5,547 nt of DNA from Dehalococcoidia bacterium. GTDB taxonomy: Bacteria > Chloroflexota > Dehalococcoidia > SAR202 > UBA826. Location of the stretch: the NCBI GenBank assembly GCA_012965485.1, contig DTSF01000033.1, positions 1 through 5,547 on the forward strand. Reading direction: 5' to 3'. The position numbers and the translations under genes were made by a program. The notes below the pieces were generated by a model. The model was not told the DNA's origin. It ran no database searches and saw only the letters and a list, made by a program, of their open reading frames with translations. Shown here one piece after another: positions 1 to 5,412 of the stretch (positions are counted from its first letter, which is position 1; each line of letters opens with the position of its first letter).

Positions 1-187
1 TGCCATAGCTATATAAAGGCATAAATAGTATGTTTAATGAGATATATTTATGCATCCTTTGTGGTGCGTCCACCATTTCCATCAAATTCAAGACGATCTG
101 TGCCAACTACGGATTCACAACAGACTGTTCGGATATACAGTGAATATAATAGCCTGCCCGGCAATTACATTGGTTCCCTAATTCCAG
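1..187. other. Left-edge stretch without a convincing gene
   Basis: AT-rich sequence before the lipoprotein gene. All frames are short and none combines a good start, a ribosome binding site and protein-like composition. A 38-codon minus-strand frame (48-164, TTG start) and a 42-codon plus-strand frame are the longest I followed, and neither is persuasive. A TATAAT hexamer occurs at 145-150 without a good partner at -35. The only structured element is the inverted repeat at 15-60. Confidence 0.5.
15..60. repeat. AT-rich inverted repeat / hairpin
   Basis: GCATAAATA (about 19-27; the same run reads g19-a27) is perfectly complementary to TATTTATGC (45-53). A 17-nt spacer separates them, and in it TAT (29-31) can also pair with ATA (42-44). 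Outside the arms, AAAG (15-18) can pair with CTTT (57-60) across a small bulge. The stem is AT-rich and no T-run follows, so it is not a classic intrinsic terminator. It could be a protein-binding palindrome, or a transcript end of a gene left of the window. The pairing is seen directly; any function is a guess. Confidence 0.4.
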
Positions 188-216
188 TTACCTAAATATT
201 CTTCTGGGTCTATAAT
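188..216 (+). promoter_or_regulatory. Possible sigma-70-type promoter of the lipoprotein gene
   Basis: TATAAT at 211-216 matches the -10 consensus exactly. TTACCT at 188-193 lies 17 nt upstream, a weak -35 matching TTGACA at three of six positions. The pair ends about 60 nt before the TTG start at 278, a normal leader length. The perfect -10 in an AT-rich region could be chance. Confidence 0.35.
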
Positions 217-260
217 TCTCCAGTACAATTGGACTGTGTACCTACAATAAGAATAGTGAA

Positions 261-280
261 AAGGACGATGGTTTAATTTG
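261..280 (+). promoter_or_regulatory. Ribosome binding site, two-codon mini-ORF and TTG start
   Basis: AAGGA (261-265) is the only Shine-Dalgarno-like sequence before the lipoprotein gene. It lies 12 nt from the TTG at 278, longer than ideal. Between them sits ATG-GTT-TAA (268-276) in another frame, only 2 nt after the AAGGA. The TTG is chosen because it immediately precedes a textbook lipoprotein signal peptide in the only long frame, and no other in-frame start fits. Confidence 0.45.
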
Positions 281-1342
281 AGGAAATATTCTCACCTACG
301 GCCTATAATTCTGGCCCTTATATTCGCTGTAGCTGCCGGTCTTCTACTCTCCTGCGGAGGGTCAGAGGAGGAAGCCATCCAATGCGAGAAAGTGTTCAAT
401 GCAGCTGAAGGAACATGGGATTGTGTAACGGAATCCGGCAGTGCCGGAGCAATGGGGGAAACTAATTCCAGTAACGAGAGTACCAACGCAGTAGCTGAAC
501 CGACCCCCGTTCCCACCCCACCTATTACAAATGAAACTACAGCTGGTAAAGAACTTTGGGTCTATCTCACGAAATGTATTTCAATAGACGTCGGACACCT
601 CAAGGTCAATACTGCCACTAAGGGAAATTGGCTGGTCACCCCAGCAACGGACTCCCCACAGGAATTCGGCACCTGGCTAATAAAACCATCAGGTGAGCTT
701 GTGCCTCATAACGGCAAGGCTGAGTTATGGGACATTTATTTAAAAGGGAACTGTGATAACAACATAATGTCACCTGCGGCAACCGATGTAATAACCCAGA
801 GTGAGGCATCCATTGTTCTCTGGACCCAATTAGCAAAATGTCACCCGGAATTGCCAGTCTCTATGTTGATAGCCCAAAAAAGTCAGCAGACAGGGGATTG
901 GGTTATTGTATCTGATCCCAATTATTCGATGGATGATTACGGGGTGTGGAGTGTGGAGCGAGACGCCACAATAAAGCCGTTGAATGATCGGGCAAAAGAA
1001 GTATGGTCGGCCCTTTCCTTATCCGTTGAATCAGTAGGTAATTCTTCGATTACAACGGAGATCCCCGCAGGTTGCACCCCGGTTATACGAAACGAACAAG
1101 AGGCAAACGACAGGATCTATTCCTACCTCTCGTCTTGTTATCCGGATTTACGTCAGGCTGAGATGATAACCACGAGAGACCCGATGAACCATGTATGGCT
1201 GGTTGTTACCAGCGAGCCCCCAGCTGACAACACTACAGAATGGAAGAGGTCGATCTGGTCAGTAGATGGGAGTGGAAGGGTAAAGCCGAAAAATTCCAGC
1301 GCTGAGGCGACTACGGCGATTGTAGATACAGGTAAATGTTAA
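278..1342 (+). CDS. Lipoprotein with three Cys-paired repeats, family not recognised
   Basis: A secreted lipoprotein of 354 residues. The basic N-terminus (MRK, R8) is followed by a hydrophobic segment at residues 10-24 and the lipobox L23-L24-S25-C26. Lipidation would therefore occur at C26, anchoring the protein at the outer face of a membrane. A linker rich in E, N, S, T and P (about 53-89, including PTPVPTPP) leads into three diverged repeats at about 91-159, 178-266 and 277-354. Each shows a W or Y, then L-x-x-C, a W about 18-20 residues after that Cys, a second W followed by a hydrophobic residue, a V/I/K-P step (143, 234, 337), and a closing Cys. Besides C26 there are eight cysteines, which fall into neighbouring pairs: 36/49, 100/159, 188/266 and 287/354. 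This suggests one disulfide per module, including a truncated module at the start. No known domain or catalytic motif is recognised, so function is unknown. The gene is probably monocistronic, since the next gene is convergent. Confidence 0.8.
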   Translation: MRKYSHLRPIILALIFAVAAGLLLSCGGSEEEAIQCEKVFNAAEGTWDCVTESGSAGAMGETNSSNESTNAVAEPTPVPTPPITNETTAGKELWVYLTKCISIDVGHLKVNTATKGNWLVTPATDSPQEFGTWLIKPSGELVPHNGKAELWDIYLKGNCDNNIMSPAATDVITQSEASIVLWTQLAKCHPELPVSMLIAQKSQQTGDWVIVSDPNYSMDDYGVWSVERDATIKPLNDRAKEVWSALSLSVESVGNSSITTEIPAGCTPVIRNEQEANDRIYSYLSSCYPDLRQAEMITTRDPMNHVWLVVTSEPPADNTTEWKRSIWSVDGSGRVKPKNSSAEATTAIVDTGKC

Positions 1343-1409
1343 TCCAGAAAGCTAAGTTACCAAACCGATTCAGTTCGATACCCACACCTAGGAAAACCCT
1401 TCCTACCTC

Positions 1410-1443
1410 CCTTAAAAGATTTCAGGCCTTAAAAGATTTCAGG
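1410..1443. repeat. Perfect 17-bp tandem duplication
   Basis: CCTTAAAAGATTTCAGG occurs at 1410-1426 and again, identical and directly adjacent, at 1427-1443. On the minus strand the copy at 1427-1443 supplies the last codons and TAA stop of the 53-codon gene. The copy at 1410-1426 repeats those codons and the stop just after it. Two identical adjacent copies suggest a recent slippage or duplication event. Confidence 0.85.
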
Positions 1444-1590
1444 GCCGATTAAGTATCGATCTTCCAAGTGACGGTTTGAAACTTGAGTAACTAACGCACC
1501 GGGGTCTGCTGGTACAAAAAAGTACATCACAACTAGCGAGACTGCCAACCCTAAGGAAAGCAAGCTCATTACAGGTAGTATTGAATCCAT
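1429..1590 (-). CDS. Small single-span membrane protein, 53 residues, unknown
   Basis: The frame starts at ATG 1590 and ends at TAA 1429-1431. It is supported by a strong Shine-Dalgarno GGAGG (1597-1601) with an ideal 6-nt spacing. The protein begins MDSILPVMSLL. It has one hydrophobic segment at about residues 4-27 ending in YFFVP, followed by a polar tail with D29, R40, H41, E43, D44 and R45, and it ends GPEIF. R40 and R45 suggest that the tail may be cytoplasmic, but D29, E43 and D44 weaken the positive-inside argument. It has no recognised family. It faces the lipoprotein gene tail to tail (86 nt between stops) and diverges from the tRNA gene. A chance frame remains possible given its length, but the ribosome binding site plus a clean membrane-span pattern argue for a real gene. 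Confidence 0.6.
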   Translation of the reverse strand: MDSILPVMSLLSLGLAVSLVVMYFFVPADPGALVTQVSNRHLEDRYLIGPEIF

Positions 1591-1596
1591 TTATGT

Positions 1597-1601
1597 CCTC
1601 C
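1597..1601 (-). promoter_or_regulatory. Shine-Dalgarno site of the 53-residue gene
   Basis: GGAGG on the minus strand lies 6 nt before ATG 1590. It is the strongest ribosome binding site I found in the window and the main reason for calling this short gene. Confidence 0.6.
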
Positions 1602-1666
1602 GTTTAAAATTTGTTGCTGAAATACTGTATCACAATTCATGATGACTTCCCTCTATTATCATCGCA

Positions 1667-1707
1667 TTTCTTGATATTATAAATACCGATATAATTTTTG
1701 ATATAGT
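1667..1707. promoter_or_regulatory. AT-rich divergent promoter region (tRNA-Trp / small gene)
   Basis: The plus strand has TATAAT at 1690-1695 and TATAGT at 1702-1707, 26-43 nt before the tRNA. The minus strand has TATAAT at 1676-1681, facing the small gene. Three GATAT-starting octamers begin at 1673, 1688 and 1700. No -35 element stands out: TTGATA (1671-1676) is only 13 nt from the plus-strand TATAAT, and TTTCTT (1667-1672) at 17 nt is poor. A promoter is expected here because both flanking genes read outward, but the exact one is uncertain. Confidence 0.3.
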
Positions 1708-1732
1708 TTTAGCCTCGGGAATTACTAAACAC

Positions 1733-1808
1733 AGGGGTGTAGCTCAGTTGGTAGAGCGAAGGTCTCCAAAACCTTAGGTCGTGGGTTCGATCCCTGCCAC
1801 CCCTGCCA
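1733..1808 (+). tRNA. tRNA-Trp (anticodon CCA)
   Basis: A complete 76-nt cloverleaf. The acceptor stem AGGGGTG (1733-1739) pairs fully with CACCCCT (1798-1804). The D arm is GCTC/GAGC (1742-1745, 1754-1757). The anticodon stem AAGGT/ACCTT (1759-1763, 1771-1775) encloses the loop CTCCAAA, with anticodon CCA at 1766-1768. The T arm is GTGGG/CCTGC with loop TTCGATC and two G-T wobble pairs. The discriminator is G1805 and the 3' CCA (1806-1808) is encoded in the DNA. It reads UGG codons, and the body closely resembles bacterial tRNA-Trp. The downstream neighbour is the ThDP enzyme gene, not secE-nusG, which follow tRNA-Trp in many bacteria. Confidence 0.97.
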
Positions 1809-1846
1809 AGAATTCAGTCGACACTCCGGTCATTCGACGTTAAATG

Positions 1847-1853
1847 GGAAAGG
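1847..1853 (+). promoter_or_regulatory. Ribosome binding site deciding the ThDP enzyme start
   Basis: GGAAAGG lies 8 nt before ATG 1862. The in-frame ATG at 1844 has no purine-rich site ahead of it; the preceding bases are ATTCGACGTTAA. The 1862 start therefore has the better translation signal and also gives the MTGAD opening usual for this enzyme superfamily. Confidence 0.6.
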
Positions 1854-1861
1854 TTGGTAAC

Positions 1862-3511
1862 ATGACAGGCGCAGATTTAATCGCTCAGATACTCAAATCG
1901 GAAGGTGTAGATTTTATGGGAGTAATCCCATTCAATCGTTTGGAGGAATCAGGAGCCAAGGCCGGAATAAGACCACTTATCTTCAGACAGGAACGCGTTG
2001 GAGTTAATCTCGCTGACGGGTACACTCGTATAACCAATGGAGATAAAACCGGGGTTTTCGCTATGCAAGCCGGACCCGGTGCTGAAAACGCTTTCGCCGG
2101 GGTAGCAACTGCATATGCAGACTCCGTACCTATTTTGCTTCTTCCTGGCTCAAATCCGAGATCTCGACATGGAGTTCATCCTACATTCAGTCCCAGTGAG
2201 ACATACCGCACCGTAACTAAATGGTCCGGTAAAGTTTCAATGCCAGAAAACATTCCAGATATGATGAGGCGGACTTTCAGCCAGATTAGATTGGGTAGGC
2301 CGGGTCCCGTTCTTCTGGAAATACCCAGCGATATCCTCAGTGAAGAATTACCCGAAGGTATGAGAACCAGTTATACAAATGTCGAAAGCAGGAAAAGCGC
2401 TGGGGACCCTCAAGATATAAAGACAGCTGCAAAAATGTTACTGGGCGCCAGCAGACCTGTCATACAGGCAGGGCAAGGGGTCTTATACGGCAAGGCATCA
2501 AAGCAACTAATAGAACTCGCAGAGTTAGCCCGGGTTCCTGTAATGACCTCGATGGCGGGCAAAAGTGCTTTCCCGGAAACACATGAATTGGCACTCGGAC
2601 CCAGAAGTAGTTCTACAACCGATATGGTTGTCCACTTTATTGGTAAAGCTGACATGATTTTTGGAATCGGCACAAGTTTCACCCGAATCCATTATGGGAT
2701 GAATGAATTCGATAAAAAGACACTCGTTCAGATCACAAACAGCTCTGATGACATAAACAAAGATTATTCACCAGACCACGCAGTCCTTGGTGATGTTCAA
2801 CTGATATTAGAAGAACTGATCGCAGAGGTAAAGGAATTATTAGGCTCCAGCACCCGAAATGAATCATTCAAATTTGAAGATGAGATCGCCTCAGTAAGAG
2901 AGGACTGGTTTAAAGAATGGATGCCACATCTTCAATCTGATGAAACCCCTATCAGCCCTTACCGAGTCATCTGGGAATTAATGCAAAACACAAACCCTGC
3001 CGAGACTATTGTGACTCACGATTCTGGTAGCCCAAGAGATCAAATAATGCCCTTCTATAACACTGTGAACCCAAACGGATTCATAGCCTGGGGTAAATCG
3101 ACGCAGTTGGGTTACAGCCTTGGATTGGCCATGGGTGCCAGCATGGCAGAGCCCAAAAAAGTCGCTGTCAACTTGATCGGAGACTATGGTTTTGGAATGG
3201 TAGGACTCGATATTGAGACAGCGGTCAGGGAAAAAATTCCCATATTCACCATAATTCTTAACAATTCAGCGATGGGAATTTACAGACCACATAATTTCCC
3301 CACGGCAAACGAACTATATGGAACTAAATATACAACAGGTGACTATGCCAAAATAGCTGATGCACTTGGCAGCTATAACGAAATGGTCGATAACCCTGAT
3401 GAAGTTGGCGCAGCAATTAAAAGGTGTGTCGACACGGTTAAATCCGGAAATACGGCAGTGCTAGAGGTAATGACAAAAGAAGAACCTGCAATGCCGCACA
3501 GAATGTTTTAG
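1862..3511 (+). CDS. Thiamine-diphosphate-dependent enzyme, acetolactate synthase superfamily
   Basis: This 549-residue protein (555 if started at ATG 1844) has the normal length and three-domain order of the acetolactate synthase / pyruvate oxidase / decarboxylase superfamily. The pyrimidine-binding N-domain spans about 1-165. It has the expected glutamate E44 in FRQERVGVN, then GPGAENAF (71-78) and RPGPVLLEIPSD (146-157). A central Rossmann-like domain covers about 183-310. The pyrophosphate-binding C-domain (about 363-540) has D441 of the GD motif and N467-N468 ending it in IILNN. The third residue of the GDG motif is Tyr (GDY, 440-442), a deviation from the consensus. These features support a cytoplasmic ThDP/Mg-dependent carboligase or decarboxylase of 2-oxo acids. 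The substrate cannot be read from the sequence, and no small regulatory subunit gene is adjacent, which speaks against housekeeping branched-chain synthesis. The tRNA ends 53 nt upstream on the same strand, so read-through transcription is possible. It ends in TAG. Confidence 0.9.
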   Translation: MTGADLIAQILKSEGVDFMGVIPFNRLEESGAKAGIRPLIFRQERVGVNLADGYTRITNGDKTGVFAMQAGPGAENAFAGVATAYADSVPILLLPGSNPRSRHGVHPTFSPSETYRTVTKWSGKVSMPENIPDMMRRTFSQIRLGRPGPVLLEIPSDILSEELPEGMRTSYTNVESRKSAGDPQDIKTAAKMLLGASRPVIQAGQGVLYGKASKQLIELAELARVPVMTSMAGKSAFPETHELALGPRSSSTTDMVVHFIGKADMIFGIGTSFTRIHYGMNEFDKKTLVQITNSSDDINKDYSPDHAVLGDVQLILEELIAEVKELLGSSTRNESFKFEDEIASVREDWFKEWMPHLQSDETPISPYRVIWELMQNTNPAETIVTHDSGSPRDQIMPFYNTVNPNGFIAWGKSTQLGYSLGLAMGASMAEPKKVAVNLIGDYGFGMVGLDIETAVREKIPIFTIILNNSAMGIYRPHNFPTANELYGTKYTTGDYAKIADALGSYNEMVDNPDEVGAAIKRCVDTVKSGNTAVLEVMTKEEPAMPHRMF

Positions 3512-3514
3512 ATA

Positions 3515-4594
3515 CTAGGGCTTCCATATCGTTGCCGCGATGTATCGTTCTCCGTCAGCAACATCATTGTGGTAATAAACTGCAACTAGGTTTCCGTCGG
3601 CTCTTTCTATTACTCTTGGATATCCGATGTCGTGGTTACCTGCGTCTTCCCGAAGAATGATCTCTTCTCCCCATGTTTCACCTTCATCTTCACTTACAAC
3701 ATACCTGACCCCCGAACCTTCATCCCTATAACCATAAATCAAACATATTCTGCCGTCAGAAAGACGGAGCATCGCAGGAGGATTCCCACCGACACCAGTA
3801 TTAGCTACAGGTTTTGACAGTTGGCTCCACGAAACAGCCTCATCGTCTGAATACATTAAATCAATCCAACCTCGATTATTATCAGAGGAGCGACAGCGAA
3901 GGGCAGTCGTCAATCTGCCAGAGGGCAATTTCAACGAGGAGGGCATAATATCAAAGCCTTCCGGGGTTTCTCTTATCCAGGAAACAAACTTAAATGAACG
4001 GCCCCCATTTTGCGTTTCAGCACAAAATACCCTGCCCTCATCTCCATCGGGTTTGGTAGAAGACAGAAACAACTTTGCCCTATGAGTATCTGATCGATCC
4101 TTAATAATATCTGTACGGGCCGCTATTCCCAGCTCGCCGAACATTGGAAACGAGTAAGGACCCTGCCAGGTAAGACATCGATCATATGTCACGAAAAAAT
4201 ATGACTCACACCCTTTCCTCAAACCAGTTCTTCCCATAAGCATGGCAAAATCCGGGTTCAAAAAATGGATGGTTTTATTGAATGATTCTGGCGGGTTGGA
4301 TCGAGAATGCACAGGACCGAGTGAGAGGTTCATGTGCTCATCAGCACTAATAGCGACATCACCAGGGGCAGATAATGGCGCCTGAGCAGTGTCCCAAGTT
4401 AAACCACCGTCAGTACTGCGGGACTGCATTGTCGTAAAAGGCCGGTCCTTATCCCTGAAGTGAAATCCGCCATCAACGCTATGAAATCCTAATGTGAACC
4501 CGGTGACAATCTCGTCTCCCCAGTTCCAAATACCATAGTTAGCAGGCCAGCCTGCATATCTTCCGGCCTCTTTGTATACGATGACGTGTTTCAT
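3515..4594 (-). CDS. Sialidase-like BNR/Asp-box beta-propeller protein
   Basis: This 359-residue protein has five Asp-box-like turns (pattern S-x-D-x-G-x-T-W). They are STDGGLTW (60-67), TYDRCLTW (136-143), TQNGGRSF (194-201), SDDEAVSW (249-256) and SEDEGETW (301-308). The first and last are canonical and the middle three degenerate. The spacing of roughly 50-75 residues fits blades of a six-bladed sialidase-fold propeller. The N-terminal GRYAGWPANYG and C-terminal GYPRVIERADGNLVAVYY resemble bacterial proteins usually labelled exo-alpha-sialidase or BNR-repeat. I cannot assign the sialidase Arg triad with confidence, so glycoside hydrolysis is unproven. There is no signal peptide, so the protein appears cytoplasmic. 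The ATG at 4594 has only a weak purine stretch (TAAGATAG) upstream. The gene lies 62 nt after the stalk-protein frame in the same direction and ends in TAG, 3 nt from the stop of the convergent ThDP gene. Confidence 0.85.
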   Translation of the reverse strand: MKHVIVYKEAGRYAGWPANYGIWNWGDEIVTGFTLGFHSVDGGFHFRDKDRPFTTMQSRSTDGGLTWDTAQAPLSAPGDVAISADEHMNLSLGPVHSRSNPPESFNKTIHFLNPDFAMLMGRTGLRKGCESYFFVTYDRCLTWQGPYSFPMFGELGIAARTDIIKDRSDTHRAKLFLSSTKPDGDEGRVFCAETQNGGRSFKFVSWIRETPEGFDIMPSSLKLPSGRLTTALRCRSSDNNRGWIDLMYSDDEAVSWSQLSKPVANTGVGGNPPAMLRLSDGRICLIYGYRDEGSGVRYVVSEDEGETWGEEIILREDAGNHDIGYPRVIERADGNLVAVYYHNDVADGERYIAATIWKP

Positions 4595-4656
4595 GGTGCT
4601 ATCTTAACTCAAGAGTACCCATCAAACAGGAAATTGGGAACGCTAAAGAAAATAGC

Positions 4657-5385
4657 CTATAGACCCAGTCTTTTCCTGTTCACTATAACCAAAGGCAGCA
4701 TCAACATTGCCAGCACAGACACACCTTCACGTCCTGAAGCCGATGAACATGATCCACCAGTCGATTCTTCTGCCATATCCCCCTGCCCGTCTGACTGTGC
4801 TTCATCTTCACCTGTAGCTCTTCCAACAAGGCTGAATCTGCTTCTGCTACTAGATGATCTACTCGTGGTGGTCTTTTTGTCATCGTCCTTGGAAGATGAA
4901 CTCCTTAAGCCAAAGAAGTTGCCAAAAGTTCTCCGCGTAGGTGCCTTGCTCCCGACAGTCGTTTTTTGCTTTGTTGGCCCAGACGGGGCGGCAGCAGGTT
5001 TAGAAGCTTTAGAGGATACAACCGGGGCCCTGCCAAATTTGTTTGTGGCCTTAGGAGTTGGGGTAACTGAAGGTCCGAATTTTGCACCTGGTGAAAACAT
5101 AATTGGCGCCCGAGTATTGGTCTTCGGGGTCTTCTTCGGCGGAACAGGTTTCATAGTAGCGGTCGGCTTTTTCGTCGCCGTAGGCACCATTGTGGCTGTT
5201 GGTTGAGGGGTTGCGGTAGCGGGAATCCCGCCCGAAACCTCTGTTTCAACTTCATCATTTATAGAAATCGCTTCACCAATTAGTCCACCAAGCACAGAAT
5301 GGCCGTCTATAATTTCAATCGTTTCTTCCTGTACCTGACCGGTCACAACTGGTTTATCCGAAATCCCGACAATTTCCTCGATCAC
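4657..5385 (-). CDS. Thr/Pro/Ser-rich stalk protein with Cys-containing C-terminal sorting signal; N-terminus doubtful
   Basis: The frame is 242 codons from GTG 5385 to TAG 4657-4659. After about 53 ordinary residues it becomes low complexity. There are PTATxx repeats (62-79), then a Pro/Lys/Thr-rich part (80-150), then Ser/Lys/Asp runs (161-182). The C-terminus has the three-part plan of surface-sorting signals: GGSCSS (210-215) and a Gly pair (G218, G221), a short hydrophobic span (222-235), and the basic cluster RKR (237-239). This resembles Cys-type signals such as MYXO-CTERM, though the exact class is not established. Such proteins need an N-terminal signal peptide and none is visible. 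The GTG has no properly spaced ribosome binding site, and an in-frame TAG lies 9 codons further upstream. It may therefore be a truncated remnant, or start at an unrecognised codon. The opposite-strand frame is taken as its shadow. Confidence 0.6.
   Translation of the reverse strand: MIEEIVGISDKPVVTGQVQEETIEIIDGHSVLGGLIGEAISINDEVETEVSGGIPATATPQPTATMVPTATKKPTATMKPVPPKKTPKTNTRAPIMFSPGAKFGPSVTPTPKATNKFGRAPVVSSKASKPAAAPSGPTKQKTTVGSKAPTRRTFGNFFGLRSSSSKDDDKKTTTSRSSSSRSRFSLVGRATGEDEAQSDGQGDMAEESTGGSCSSASGREGVSVLAMLMLPLVIVNRKRLGL
5149..5202 (-). repeat. Three 18-bp coding repeats (PTATxx)
   Basis: Three consecutive hexapeptide units, PTATMV, PTATKK and PTATMK (residues 62-79 of the stalk frame), correspond to imperfect 18-bp DNA units. 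Such Thr/Pro repeats form extended, often glycosylated stalks in surface proteins. The repeat number is likely to vary among relatives. Confidence 0.7.
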
Positions 5386-5412
5386 TCCGCCGGAAGGGTA
5401 ATTACCTGTAAT

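Noticed and set aside
48..164. Minus-strand 38-codon frame with TTG start
   Set aside because: The tail (VVGTDRLEF) looks faintly protein-like, but the start is weak, it lacks a clear ribosome binding site and is too short to support.
1389..1405. TAGGAA/TTCCTA hairpin after the lipoprotein gene as a terminator
   Set aside because: The stem is only 6 bp and AT-containing with a 5-nt loop, and no T-run follows on either strand.
1733..1808. tRNA 3' end as an active integration (att) site within this window
   Set aside because: No integrase gene and no second copy of the tRNA end were found here.
1817..1838. GTCGA/TCGAC stem after the tRNA as a terminator
   Set aside because: A 5-bp stem with a 12-nt loop and no T-run is too weak.
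1844..1861. ATG 1844 as start of the ThDP enzyme
   Set aside because: There is no Shine-Dalgarno site before it. ATG 1862 has GGAAAGG at 8 nt and gives the family-typical MTGAD start. The earlier ATG cannot be fully excluded.
2410..2682. Minus-strand 90-codon frame inside the ThDP gene
   Set aside because: It lies wholly within a well-supported gene and shows no own signals.
4586..5206. Plus-strand frame of 206 codons opposite the stalk gene
   Set aside because: It is rich in L, V, F and G as expected for the antisense of Thr/Pro/Lys-rich codons. The minus strand shows a coherent stalk and three-part sorting tail, so this is a shadow.
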